Of a DNA stretch of 64,000 nt, positions 24,976-33,025 are shown piece by piece. A program made the position numbers and the translations under genes. The stretch is from positions 124,001-188,000 of the forward strand of contig CBIHOC010000001.1 in NCBI GenBank assembly GCA_966211705.1, in the 5' to 3' direction. This DNA is from GCA-2737665 sp966211705 (GTDB lineage: Bacteria; Bacteroidota; Bacteroidia; Palsa-965). The notes beneath the pieces are model-generated. The model did no database searches. It saw nothing but the letters and a program-made list of their open reading frames with translations, and had not been told where the DNA came from. Within the stretch, counting starts at the first letter, position 1. The number at the start of each line of letters is the position of its first letter.

Positions 24976-25686
24976 TTATCGCCGGTTCTTCAGCCATTTG
25001 TACACGCGGCTTTTTTTACCAGACGTACCTTTTCGCTTTGCGTTGCCTTCTTTATCGCCGGGCCCGCCGGTTGCGGCAAAAGGCTGCCATTTTACGCCGA
25101 ACAGGAAAGCGGTATCGGAAATGGAAACGAGATCGCGCTCCTGTGAAGTGACGCGGATGCGGAAATCGAAAAGTCCCGTGAACTGGCTGCCGATGGGATG
25201 GCTGAACCCGCAGCCGAGGTTTCCCGCAACCCAGTTCTGGCGCAGGCGCGCGCCATAATAATACGTGTTCTTATCGATCAGCGTCGGGCCGGTGTACGTG
25301 CCGCGCCAGTCGAGATAGCTGACGCCGAACGTGGTTCGGAACTTGAGCTGCGTTGCGGGCATGCCCATTTCAAGATTGCCGTTGAGTTCGGCATTCCACG
25401 CGTTGATGTCGATAAGGCCGGGACTGGAATTGTGCGGAAAGAACCAGGAATATTCGGCCGACCAGCTGAACCAGGAGCGTGTGTAATAATTAACGTTCAC
25501 GTTTATGCCGGGCTTATACTGGCCGCGTATTTCTTTGCGGTTGTTGATCACCGAGTACGAAAAGGCGGCCCCGGGAGCAAGATGCTTTTTGAATTTGGCC
25601 GGTTTGGCCGTATGATTTCCCTGCGCCTGCGCGCTTATGCTGAAAACAGAACAGAAAATCACCGCACAGGTAAGCGTCTTTTTCAT
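24976..25686 (-). CDS. Outer-membrane beta-barrel-like protein
   Basis: 236 aa. A signal peptide ends at SAQAQ (residue about 22). The mature part has alternating aromatic/polar strands (GINVNVNYYTRSWFSWSAEY, QLKFRTTFGVSYLDW, FTGLFDFRIRVTSQERD, FLFGVKWQPFA), consistent with an eight-stranded porin-like barrel. It ends in a basic tail (KSRVYKWLKNRR). A role in the outer membrane is inferred from strand pattern; no specific family is recognised. It is upstream of the carboxypeptidase-like gene on the same strand and divergent from the next operon. Confidence 0.65.
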   Translation of the reverse strand: MKKTLTCAVIFCSVFSISAQAQGNHTAKPAKFKKHLAPGAAFSYSVINNRKEIRGQYKPGINVNVNYYTRSWFSWSAEYSWFFPHNSSPGLIDINAWNAELNGNLEMGMPATQLKFRTTFGVSYLDWRGTYTGPTLIDKNTYYYGARLRQNWVAGNLGCGFSHPIGSQFTGLFDFRIRVTSQERDLVSISDTAFLFGVKWQPFAATGGPGDKEGNAKRKGTSGKKSRVYKWLKNRR

Positions 25687-25790
25687 CAGGACAATTTACG
25701 GCAGAAATCCGTGGGATGAAACCCGATTTTGACAGGCGGTACTACTAAAGTTGTAACTGGTTCTATGCCCGGTTGTCCCGCGATAACTTT

Positions 25791-25798
25791 ACTTTTGC
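25791..25798 (+). promoter_or_regulatory. -7 box TACTTTTG
   Basis: Perfect TAnnTTTG with a TTG at 25774-25776 upstream; 18 bases before the ATG at 25817. Drives the three-gene envelope operon. Confidence 0.5.
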
Positions 25799-25816
25799 AC
25801 CGACCAACCTCCAACT

Positions 25817-26527
25817 ATGCGACTTCTTTTCCCTGTCCTGCTCTGGCTTTCCTGTTCCTGCGCCGGCCTTCATGCGCAGCAGCTCGTTCTCGGCTGGAGC
25901 GGCGGGTACGCCACGCCACGCGAACTCAACCGCGAGATCTACGTTTATAATGCCGTCAACAGCGCCGGGCTGAAAAAGCCGATGCAGGAAGTTCACTGGA
26001 ACCAGGGCCCGGCATTCGGTTACCGTTTCAGCGACGACAACTTTTATGTAGAGCTGATCTACTCGCGCAAAAGGGCTATGGTTTCGTCGGAGTTCGATTC
26101 GTCGGGGATTGCCATGGCGCGCCAGCTCAAAGTGCTTTCCAATACGTATAATTTCGGTTTCGCATGGCGCAGGAACGGATGGGCCATCGGGGCGAGCTTC
26201 GACGCCGGACGCTTTAAAGGAAAAGGACGCCGGGGTGAGAAGGGCGGGATCAAAGGGCAGGACTGGGAGCGGCTGTGGGTGCTCGACGACACGAAAGTTT
26301 TTGTCTTCAGCGCATTCAGGCTTTACCTAGCGCAAACACTTTTTGTGGAACGTTCCTTCGGCGACATCGCCACGGTCCGTCTCTATGCGCAGGTGAACGG
26401 AAGAAAATCGAACATGGACGGGCTCGACAAATGGCTGTTCGGCCGGGGCCTGAATCACTTCGTACACAACGAGGACCGCTTCACCAGCTACGGCGTCATG
26501 TTCTATTTCACCATCGGAAAAAATTAA
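25817..26527 (+). CDS. Secreted, probably outer-membrane protein A of a three-gene operon
   Basis: 236 aa. A signal peptide ends near GLHAQQ (residue about 20). Beta-rich mature region with motifs FYVELIYSRKRAMVSSEF, LSNTYNFGFAWRRNGW and a barrel-like end (SYGVMFYFTIGKN). Followed after four bases by a second secreted gene and then by a lipoprotein, so the three are probably one transcript. No known family is recognised. Inferred to form part of an envelope complex. Confidence 0.65.
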   Translation: MRLLFPVLLWLSCSCAGLHAQQLVLGWSGGYATPRELNREIYVYNAVNSAGLKKPMQEVHWNQGPAFGYRFSDDNFYVELIYSRKRAMVSSEFDSSGIAMARQLKVLSNTYNFGFAWRRNGWAIGASFDAGRFKGKGRRGEKGGIKGQDWERLWVLDDTKVFVFSAFRLYLAQTLFVERSFGDIATVRLYAQVNGRKSNMDGLDKWLFGRGLNHFVHNEDRFTSYGVMFYFTIGKN

Positions 26528-26531
26528 CCCC

Positions 26532-27344
26532 ATGCGAAAAAAACTTTCCGGTTTCATCCTGCTCATCCTGTTCCCGGGCTTGCTGGCAGCCCAGCTGAAA
26601 GCATTCGGTTTTGTCGAATACGGGTATTCGGCCTGCAGGTACAGCGGAAGCGAGCTGCCTGTATTCCTGGAATCGTACAACACCTACTACCAGCCGCTCG
26701 GGCTCAGCACGCCTTTTCCCACCAAACTGTCGATCGCGCGGGGGGATTATTTCAAATTCGGCGTCGGCGCCGGCGGGGATGTGCAGGCGGTGCTCGAGTT
26801 CGCGATCTATAAAAATGAGACGCAGCCGATCGAAGCGCGTTTCGCCGACGGTTCCGGGCGGAACATCTGGATGGGCCTGCGGAATTCCAACACCACCGTC
26901 GGCATCCGTTTCGGCGGTGTGGGCGACGTTCCGCTGTGGATGCAGATCGACATGGCGCTCTGCATCCAGCATACGACCATCCATTCCCAATACGTTTTTG
27001 CCGACGGCTCGCGCAGCATGGGCATGGACCACTGGCTGAACGGCTCGTTCACCGACTTCGCGCCGGCCGGCGGTGGCGGGCTGACGGCGGGATGCAGGAT
27101 CATCGGGCCGCTGAATATTTCCGCGCAGGCCAACTACATTTTCAATTTCGGCCGCACCACGCCGGAGTACCACACCTACGACGACTCGCAGGATTTCAAG
27201 ATCGACATCCCCTCCTACCTGCCGCGCGACATGGAGAAATACATTGCGGACCCGTTCAACATCGAAAATTCCATTTCCAACGACGTGCAGGGATGGCGTT
27301 TTACAGTTGGGCTGCAGCTCGTTTTCGGAAACCTTAAGGACTGA
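26532..27344 (+). CDS. Secreted, probably outer-membrane protein B of the operon
   Basis: 270 aa. The signal peptide (KKLSGFILLILFPGLLAAQ) is followed by a beta-rich region with many aromatic residues (FGFVEYGYSACRYSG, YFKFGVGAGGDVQAVLEFAI, ITQANYIF-like SAQANYIFNFG) and the terminal strand WRFTVGLQLVFGNL. Its architecture parallels the preceding protein. An outer-membrane location is inferred. No enzymatic motif is visible. Confidence 0.65.
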   Translation: MRKKLSGFILLILFPGLLAAQLKAFGFVEYGYSACRYSGSELPVFLESYNTYYQPLGLSTPFPTKLSIARGDYFKFGVGAGGDVQAVLEFAIYKNETQPIEARFADGSGRNIWMGLRNSNTTVGIRFGGVGDVPLWMQIDMALCIQHTTIHSQYVFADGSRSMGMDHWLNGSFTDFAPAGGGGLTAGCRIIGPLNISAQANYIFNFGRTTPEYHTYDDSQDFKIDIPSYLPRDMEKYIADPFNIENSISNDVQGWRFTVGLQLVFGNLKD

Positions 27345-27346
27345 TC

Positions 27347-27844
27347 ATGAAAAACCTCATCCGGATATTTTTCCCCGCCGCCTTGCTCCTGCTCGCCTCC
27401 TGCGATCCGGGCGACATCGAGATCAAAAAGCTGAACCGCGGCGAAGGAATCTGGCAGATCGCGGGCCTGCGCTACCAGCAGTACGACAGCACCGGCGCAA
27501 ATGTGGTTGCCGATTCCACGCGCGACAATCCCGGCGAACTTGTCTTTTTCAAAACGACGACGCTCAATGCGCTCTACGATTATTATCTCGTTGTTGCGAA
27601 CATGTACCAGTCCAACGGCGACATCATTTCCAATCCCGGGGAAGTGTTTTACGACGGCAACCGCGCCAGTCTTGCCGAAGGCACAGGGCCGGTTTATGAC
27701 TTCCCCGACGAGCTGGAAGGCGTGTGGACCGTGGAAGACGACGGCCGCAAAAAACAGGTTTGGACGATCTACCAGCTTCGCGGCAACAGCTCGTTGCAGA
27801 CGAAGATCACGATGACGCTGGAAAAAGGTGCACGGGACAACTAA
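27347..27844 (+). CDS. Lipoprotein of the three-gene operon
   Basis: 165 aa. The lipobox LLLASC places lipidated Cys20. The mature part (IWQIAGLRYQQYDSTGANVV, then LEGVWTVEDDGRKKQVWTI) looks like a small lipocalin/lipoprotein-type beta sandwich of the kind common in Bacteroidota (the GxW motif near each repeat). Two bases after the preceding stop. Probably lipid-anchored in an outer- or inner-membrane leaflet beside the two barrel-like proteins. Function unknown. Confidence 0.7.
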   Translation: MKNLIRIFFPAALLLLASCDPGDIEIKKLNRGEGIWQIAGLRYQQYDSTGANVVADSTRDNPGELVFFKTTTLNALYDYYLVVANMYQSNGDIISNPGEVFYDGNRASLAEGTGPVYDFPDELEGVWTVEDDGRKKQVWTIYQLRGNSSLQTKITMTLEKGARDN

Positions 27845-27868
27845 ACTGCATTTCGCGATTCGCTGCCT

Positions 27869-28468
27869 TTATTCACGTTTCCCTTTTTCCCGGTAAACGA
27901 GAAAATAATCGGCCGTGTTTTTTGCAATCACCAGTCCCGCGCCGAGCAGGAAGTTGACGTGACTGTACGGGACAAAAATGCCGAGCGGTACAAGCACGAC
28001 GATCAGCACGCCGAGGATGGCGCCCGCGCGCAGCAGCGTTTCCCGCGTAATGGCACGGTGGTCGGCTTCCCTGAATTTTCCGGAAGCGATATAGCTGATG
28101 AAAAATCCCGCAGCATAATTCCCGAGCAGGATCAGCAGGCCTTCCCGGCCGATGGTCGTTACCATTTCCGCGCGTGAGCCGTCGAAAAAATGACCGGCCA
28201 CGATGAGTATAAATATGTAAAGCATCGTGAACAGCAGGAGCAGCTTGAATATCCGCCCGATCCTCGTAAAAAAACCACCGGCTTTGAACGCAAAGAGAAT
28301 TTTCAGCGAAGCAAAGCCCACGATAAACAGCAATTCCACGAAAAACAGCAGGAAAATATCGCCGACGCTCCAGTGAAAAAAGAAAATTCCGGCCAGCGGC
28401 AGCGCCACGTTAATGCCCAGCTCGATGAAATGCCCGTAACGGGAAAGCCAATTCGTCATCGCAGCCAA
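27869..28468 (-). CDS. Multi-pass membrane protein (DUF6498-like)
   Basis: 199 aa with five or six hydrophobic helices. The segment NVALPLAGIFFFHWSVGDIFLLFFVELLFI resembles the start of DUF6498 proteins, where WSVxDIxLLYWxE is characteristic; this is from memory and not certain. No signal peptide cleavage or catalytic motif is seen. It lies between the convergent envelope operon and the hemerythrin-like gene and does not appear coupled to either. Confidence 0.55.
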   Translation of the reverse strand: MAAMTNWLSRYGHFIELGINVALPLAGIFFFHWSVGDIFLLFFVELLFIVGFASLKILFAFKAGGFFTRIGRIFKLLLLFTMLYIFILIVAGHFFDGSRAEMVTTIGREGLLILLGNYAAGFFISYIASGKFREADHRAITRETLLRAGAILGVLIVVLVPLGIFVPYSHVNFLLGAGLVIAKNTADYFLVYREKGKRE

Positions 28469-28523
28469 AATAGTAAAACGGCCGGCAACCGGCGGTTGGT
28501 TTATAACAGCAGGTTGCCGGCTG

Positions 28524-29303
28524 CTACTTCAGCTCCGCCATCAGCGCTTTGTATTCTTCCGCATTCAGTACTTCCTGTAACACCTGCCTGGCCGATTCGA
28601 AAAAGGCTCCGGGCATGTTTGTTTTGACGCCCCGGAACAATACTTCCCGTTCATGGCGGGTCTGCGCGGGAGCCACGTACCGGAACCAGAGCAGCAATGT
28701 TTCCGGCAGCAAGCTTTGCATGATCTCGGCGCGGTGCGCAGCCAGCTCTTCGTCGTTGAAATGATCCCATAACAGCTGCTGGGTCACGCGTTCTTCTTCT
28801 GCCATGTGCCGGAGGTAATCCGAATGAAACTCTGAAAAATCGAGATAAAACGCTGCGCACTTTACCGAAACGTCATTCCCCGCTTTCACGCCTTCCTGCA
28901 TCTCGTCCAGCATTTTTTCAAGGCGAGATTGTGTCACGTGAATGCGAATGTGATCTTCCAGGTCGTGGTGCGAAGCCCCTTTCATGCGTGCTTCCAGGTG
29001 CTTGAGCGTGACGTTGTTCTCATCGTTTGCGTGCGTTTCCAGCAGCAGGAAAACCTCTTTCCCAAGCTTATGCAGTTGTTCCATTTCGTTCTTGTCCTCG
29101 CTGCTGGTTTTTCCTGCCAGTACCGAAAGCTGTGAAAGCGCGTTCCGGAGGCCTTTGTGAGGGACGTCGAAAGGTTTCATTCTTGCCGTGTTCATTGTCG
29201 TGTGGTTTTGAGGATCGCCGGTTGCCAGTACGCTCAAGCCGGATGTGATGGCGAGGCCGATCATGCCGCCGGTGCTTTTGGTAATAAACTCCCGTCTTTC
29301 CAT
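28524..29303 (-). CDS. Hemerythrin-like domain protein
   Basis: 259 aa from ATG 29303. A longer frame begins at 29372 and overlaps the AraC gene stop as ATGA, but a promoter-like CACTTTTG and a signal-like start (MERREFITKSTGG, hydrophobic helix SGLSVLA) favour 29303. The helical body holds His/Glu-rich segments in hemerythrin order (LLETHANDEN, HHDLEDHIRIHV, FSEFHSDYLRHMAEEE), which would bind a diiron centre. Its N-terminus resembles a twin-Arg-like or membrane-anchor leader. Possible role: oxygen, nitric oxide or iron sensing or storage. The adjacent AraC regulator may control it. Confidence 0.75.
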   Translation of the reverse strand: MERREFITKSTGGMIGLAITSGLSVLATGDPQNHTTMNTARMKPFDVPHKGLRNALSQLSVLAGKTSSEDKNEMEQLHKLGKEVFLLLETHANDENNVTLKHLEARMKGASHHDLEDHIRIHVTQSRLEKMLDEMQEGVKAGNDVSVKCAAFYLDFSEFHSDYLRHMAEEERVTQQLLWDHFNDEELAAHRAEIMQSLLPETLLLWFRYVAPAQTRHEREVLFRGVKTNMPGAFFESARQVLQEVLNAEEYKALMAELK

Positions 29304-29368
29304 GGTTTGTTTTTTTGCAAAAGTGGAAAGATGCGAACGACGCTGCTTGTAAAAAGCCGTCGTTTTGC

Positions 29369-30154
29369 TCATCGGAACTGCGGACCGGGGGATTTGCCGG
29401 AGAAGAATTGCTCGGGCGGCAAGCCAAGGAAGGAGCTGAAATCTTTAATGAAATGCGCCTGATCGAAATAGCCGGCTGCGTGAGCAAGCTGCGTGAGATT
29501 GTCCATCCCATTCCTGTGCCGGAGAGCCCAGTCAAGGCGGACGAGAGAAGAAAATTTTTTCGGAGAGCAACCGACAACGCGTAAGAACCGCTTTTCCAGC
29601 TGGCGATGACCGATAAACAGCGAACCGGACAATTCTCCGATCCGCAAATTCCCGTTTGCCATCCGGATACGATCGATTGCTGCTGCCACCAGCGCGTCTT
29701 CATGCCCTTTGCCCAGCCGCGCGAGAAAAAAAACATCGATTACTGCAAGACGTCCGCGATTATCGGGCGCGCCTGCCAGTTTTTCCTCCAGCTCCGCTGC
29801 TATAACCCGGCTGGTCAGGTCTTCCAGCGAAAAGCAATCCCCGGCGATCTGGCTGATGGAGAAATCGAAAAAGCGTGCAGCGCCTGACGGTGTAAATTCA
29901 ATGAGCACGGTTCCTGTATCCGCACTGCTCCGATACATGCGTGTCGAGTCGTTTACGCCGGTGAGCCCGGATGCGGTCAGCCTGCGTTCTCCGTCGCTGT
30001 TCACTACCGTGATCGCACCTTTATACTGAACGCCCATCACCACCGCCGGTCGCGGAATGACGCGGTAACTTTCCGCGCCGTAATTTTCACCTACGGTGTA
30101 AAAAGAAATGTACGGCCTCAGCGCCTCGTGCGGAAGAAAACGATCCAGCGGCAT
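29369..30154 (-). CDS. AraC-family transcriptional regulator
   Basis: 261 aa. The C-terminal 100 residues carry both AraC helix-turn-helices: LRIGELSGSLFIGHRQLEKRF (first) and LTQLAHAAGYFDQAHFIKDF (second), ending SFLGLPPEQF. The N-terminal domain (LRPYISFYTVGENYG ... LIEFTPSGAARFF) is of the DUF6597 kind found in many Bacteroidota AraC proteins and probably binds a small ligand. It lies just upstream of the hemerythrin-like gene on the same strand, suggesting co-regulation or direct control. Confidence 0.88.
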   Translation of the reverse strand: MPLDRFLPHEALRPYISFYTVGENYGAESYRVIPRPAVVMGVQYKGAITVVNSDGERRLTASGLTGVNDSTRMYRSSADTGTVLIEFTPSGAARFFDFSISQIAGDCFSLEDLTSRVIAAELEEKLAGAPDNRGRLAVIDVFFLARLGKGHEDALVAAAIDRIRMANGNLRIGELSGSLFIGHRQLEKRFLRVVGCSPKKFSSLVRLDWALRHRNGMDNLTQLAHAAGYFDQAHFIKDFSSFLGLPPEQFFSGKSPGPQFR

Positions 30155-30262
30155 ACTTGCTTAATATGCGCGAAATATACGTTGGTAAAGTTCTGCCTGC
30201 TTGTAAAAATGCGTCGTTGCAGTAAAACCGGCAGTCGGCTGATGATTAAGAGTCTGCAAAAA

Positions 30263-30291
30263 CAAGAAAAGCCACGCCTTTCAGCGTGGCT
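30263..30291 (-). terminator. Terminator after tRNA-Pro
   Basis: On the minus strand AAAGCCACGC and GCGTGGCTTT form a nine- to ten-base stem around TGAAAG, followed by TCTTGTTTTT. Confidence 0.75.
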
Positions 30292-30292
30292 T

Positions 30293-30368
30293 TGTCGGGG
30301 TGACTGGACTCGAACCAGCGGCCCCCACGTCCCGAACGTGGTGCGCTAGCCAACTGCGCTACACCCCG
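30293..30368 (-). tRNA. tRNA-Pro (anticodon CGG)
   Basis: Read on the minus strand: the acceptor stem CGGGGTG pairs with CACCCCG and discriminator A. The D arm is GCGCAGTTGGCTAGCGC. The anticodon stem CCACG/CGTGG closes the loop TTCGGGA, giving anticodon CGG. The T arm has GGTTCGAGTCC. The C1-G72 end pair is typical of proline tRNA. CCA is not encoded. A TATTTTTG promoter box lies at 30399-30406. Confidence 0.95.
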
Positions 30369-30398
30369 ATTTCCCTGCTTTTGCAAGCAAACGGGCTG

Positions 30399-30406
30399 CA
30401 AAAATA
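30399..30406 (-). promoter_or_regulatory. -7 box TATTTTTG for tRNA-Pro
   Basis: Perfect TAnnTTTG on the minus strand, 30 bases upstream of the mature tRNA 5' end. Confidence 0.5.
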
Positions 30407-30665
30407 GCAATTTCAATTTACCTGCAAACATTCTCCGCGAACCTTTGCGCCTCCTGAGCTTGTTGAAGGGGCGTCTTTGCGGTGAAGAAATTCGCGCGGC
30501 AATTCCCGTCCTCAATGAAAATCCAGCACGAAGTTGACGGGCAAAACATCAAAAACCCGTTCGATGAACTGCAGCAAAATCACACCAGGCCAACGCGTTG
30601 CAGGGTATTTGTTTAGATTTGTTACACCCATAAATGAATAAAGCCATTTAAACAGGCACTGTAAA

Positions 30666-31274
30666 ATGAGAAATAGATCAACACTGATATTCTCGCTCTT
30701 GATTTTGGCCGGTTGTCAGCCCATTGTAAAGAAAATTTATGGCATCAAAGATCCGGGTATAGAGAATGAAAAAACAATCATTAAGAAAGCCCTGGAGTAC
30801 GAACTTGACACTTCAAATATTGTAACTGTAGATAGCAAAGATTTTCTTGATGTCCTGGCTGGACAAAATATTCCGGACGGAGCAGTGTATGATCAAAACG
30901 GGAAATACATCGAGTACAGGCAAACTGACACGTCCTGCAATGCAGGGCTTTTTCAATTTATTCCATCGTTGAATTTAACAGGCAAATACAATCAGCCTGA
31001 CAGTTCCGACCTTGACACCGAATTAAAAAGGATCAGGGATTTAAAAGGAAATAGTTTGGAACCCCGTGAGCCGGCAGACTTTTATTTATTGATTTACTGG
31101 ACAGTCTGGACAGGAAAACTCAACAAAGACCACGTTAAAATATGGGAAGACTTAGCCCGTGAGAATAAGAATTGCAAAATAAAAGTAATTAAAGTCAATC
31201 TCGACATACAAGAATACTGGGAAGAACAAGAGCGGGAGAAGATCATTAATGCAATGAGTAAAAAGAAATCCTGA
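30666..31274 (+). CDS. Lipoprotein, unknown function
   Basis: 202 aa. Lipobox LLILAGC with lipidated Cys17. The body is Lys/Asp/Glu-rich and mixed helical (ENEKTIIKKALEYELDTSNI, DFYLLIYWTVWTGKLNKDHVKIWEDLARE), with FYLLIYWTVWTG resembling the first strand of a thioredoxin-like fold but lacking a CxxC. The gene is more A/T-rich than its neighbours, as are the FRG and NHL genes, so it may be an acquired gene. No partner is visible. Confidence 0.65.
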   Translation: MRNRSTLIFSLLILAGCQPIVKKIYGIKDPGIENEKTIIKKALEYELDTSNIVTVDSKDFLDVLAGQNIPDGAVYDQNGKYIEYRQTDTSCNAGLFQFIPSLNLTGKYNQPDSSDLDTELKRIRDLKGNSLEPREPADFYLLIYWTVWTGKLNKDHVKIWEDLARENKNCKIKVIKVNLDIQEYWEEQEREKIINAMSKKKS

Positions 31275-31402
31275 ACAGCCTGGTAACAGCCACGTTTGGT
31301 AACAAACCCGCCGAAGGCCGGCATTCTCCTTTCCCGCGCCCCCTGCGCCCTGAATTTACCGGGGATGCTTCCCCGCCCTTTCCCAAAAAAAGCCTCTCAA
31401 AG

Positions 31403-31430
31403 TTGACAAACCGAAAAAAGACTATTTTTG
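31403..31430 (+). promoter_or_regulatory. Promoter TTGACA ... TATTTTTG
   Basis: TTGACA at 31403-31408 and TATTTTTG at 31423-31430, a strong match to the Bacteroidota -33/-7 pattern, 32 bases before the ATG at 31463. Confidence 0.65.
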
Positions 31431-31462
31431 CTGAAACCACATTTCCGACCGAAACGACTCCT

Positions 31463-32371
31463 ATGAAACAACGCTTCCTGCCGGCTGCCGTGCGCCTCAT
31501 TCCTGTTGCCGCATTGGCATTCGTATTGAACTCCTGCGGCGACGATACAACCACTGATACGGTTGACTCCGCTACCGAAGATTCGACAGCCGTCGTTACC
31601 GGCGACACCAACACCTTCGATCCGGGCGTTCCTTCTCCCAGCGAGATCTTCGCATTCATGAAGGCTGCAGGGGCTTCCAACGCCAACTTCAACCTCATCA
31701 ACCCGGTCGAAAACGAGAAGAAGTACGAAAGCAAAAAAGCCCAGTCGTTAAATCTTGGCATATATTCTGCAGACCTGCTGTACTGCTCCACGTTCGGGGC
31801 CGGCAGCAACAAGATCGTTCCTGCATTCGGTGTTTGCGTTCGCATGGGCGACAAGCTGAATGTGGCAACCAACCTGTCGGAAAAGGACAAAGAGCGCATC
31901 AGCAATAACGCCGGCAACGCCGATTCGCTCGTAGCGATTTCGAACGACCTCTACCTTTCTTCGTTCGAGAACCTTTACAACGGCGACCGCGGCGCCGACC
32001 TCAGCCTCATGCTCGCAGGCGGATGGGTGGAAACCCTTTACCTCACGAGCAACATGGTGAAGGATTATGAAAAAGACAAAATGACCGTCGAGCGTATCGG
32101 CGATCAGAAAGCGTCACTGGAAAACCTGATCGAGTTTATGTCGAAGTACGAAAGCAATGCAGATGTGAAAAGCGTTTCTGACCAGCTGAAAGAGCTGAAA
32201 GCAGTAATGGACGAAGCGCAGACTTCTGCCGGCACGAGTGGTGGAATGACGGTGAAGAACGGGAAGCGTGTGCTTGGCGGAGGCGCTAAAACAACGATGA
32301 CCAAAGAGCAATTCGAAAACGTAAAAGCAAAAGTCACGGAGATCCGCACCGGCTTCGTTAACGCTCAATAA
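31463..32371 (+). CDS. Lipoprotein, Bacteroidota-specific, unknown function
   Basis: 302 aa from ATG 31463. A signal peptide is followed by lipobox LNSC and a Thr/Asp-rich linker (DDTTTDTVDSATEDST). The mature domain is mainly helical (LNLGIYSADLLYCSTFGAGS, LSLMLAGGWVETLYLTSNMV, then a long coiled-coil-like stretch ending KAKVTEIRTGFVNAQ). A strong promoter precedes it and the next secreted gene follows after 31 bases, so both may share a transcript. It should be surface or periplasm anchored. No known family is recognised. Confidence 0.7.
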   Translation: MKQRFLPAAVRLIPVAALAFVLNSCGDDTTTDTVDSATEDSTAVVTGDTNTFDPGVPSPSEIFAFMKAAGASNANFNLINPVENEKKYESKKAQSLNLGIYSADLLYCSTFGAGSNKIVPAFGVCVRMGDKLNVATNLSEKDKERISNNAGNADSLVAISNDLYLSSFENLYNGDRGADLSLMLAGGWVETLYLTSNMVKDYEKDKMTVERIGDQKASLENLIEFMSKYESNADVKSVSDQLKELKAVMDEAQTSAGTSGGMTVKNGKRVLGGGAKTTMTKEQFENVKAKVTEIRTGFVNAQ

Positions 32372-32402
32372 CCGCAACCTACATTCCTAAATACTCACCC
32401 AC

Positions 32403-32876
32403 ATGAAAAAGTTGCCCGTCTACCTGATGCTCGCTGCCACCATCAGCATCAGTCTCCCGCTCACCTCACAGGCACCTTGCGTGACGTTCCATCGCCAGGA
32501 AGGATGCAGCCAGGCTTCTGAAGAAGGCTTCATCTACAACTCACAGTCGAAAAGCGGGCTCTTCGCCAAAGGAACCACTTCCAAGCTCAAAGCCGTTTTC
32601 TATTCCGGCTTCGACTACTCCATTTCCATCTGCGCCGACAAAGCGCTCGGTGAAGGCATCGGCCTCGTGCTCTCCGACGCCACAACCGGCGAAGTGCTGT
32701 ACGACAACGCCACCGACAACAAAGCTTCGCACATGGAATTCTCCTGCGAAACCACCCGCAACATGTTCATCACGATCAGCATCCCCGGCACCGGCCCCAA
32801 AAAGGGAAAAGCAGTCGATGCAGCCTGCCTCGGTATCCTGATCGAACAAAAAGTAACCACGAAAGTCGGTTTTTAA
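32403..32876 (+). CDS. Secreted hypothetical protein
   Basis: 157 aa. The signal peptide (KKLPVYLMLAATISISLPLTSQA) is followed by a beta-sandwich-like domain with two Cys near its start (PCVTFHRQEGCSQ) and more later (SICADK, FSCETTRN, DAACLG), which may form disulfides. Contains SKSGLFAKGTTSKLKAVFYSG and LVLSDATTGEVLYDN. Probably periplasmic or extracellular. A terminator follows at 32917. It is likely co-transcribed with the preceding lipoprotein. Confidence 0.65.
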   Translation: MKKLPVYLMLAATISISLPLTSQAPCVTFHRQEGCSQASEEGFIYNSQSKSGLFAKGTTSKLKAVFYSGFDYSISICADKALGEGIGLVLSDATTGEVLYDNATDNKASHMEFSCETTRNMFITISIPGTGPKKGKAVDAACLGILIEQKVTTKVGF

Positions 32877-32916
32877 CCGCCCGTCCGCCGCAGGAGCGGT
32901 TCGACATTTTTTGCTG

Positions 32917-32957
32917 AAAAAGCCCCGCCAATCCTTGAATTGACGGGGCTTTTTCGT
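32917..32957 (+). terminator. Rho-independent terminator
   Basis: AAAAAGCCCCG and CGGGGCTTTTT flank an A/T-rich loop; a T-run follows. It ends the lipoprotein/secreted pair. Confidence 0.8.
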
Positions 32958-32977
32958 TTTCTTTGCGTTCGCCGGCG

Positions 32978-33014
32978 CGGCCCTCAATTAGGGCCGGGTA
33001 GATCCGGCCCTAAT
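32978..33014 (+). promoter_or_regulatory. Three-arm alternative hairpin before the amidohydrolase gene
   Basis: Arm 1 CGGCCCT (32978-32984), arm 2 AGGGCCG(G) (32990-32997) and arm 3 CCGGCCCT (33004-33011) let arm 2 pair with either neighbour. The arm 2-arm 3 hairpin extends to 11 perfect pairs (ATTAGGGCCGG/CCGGCCCTAAT) and ends eleven bases before the ATG at 33026. Confidence 0.5.
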
Positions 33015-33025
33015 CAAATTTTTCC

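Noticed and set aside
30369..30665. Integration site or second tRNA next to tRNA-Pro
   Set aside because: No direct repeat of the tRNA 3' end, no integrase and no second cloverleaf were found. The gap holds the tRNA promoter and A/T-rich spacer.
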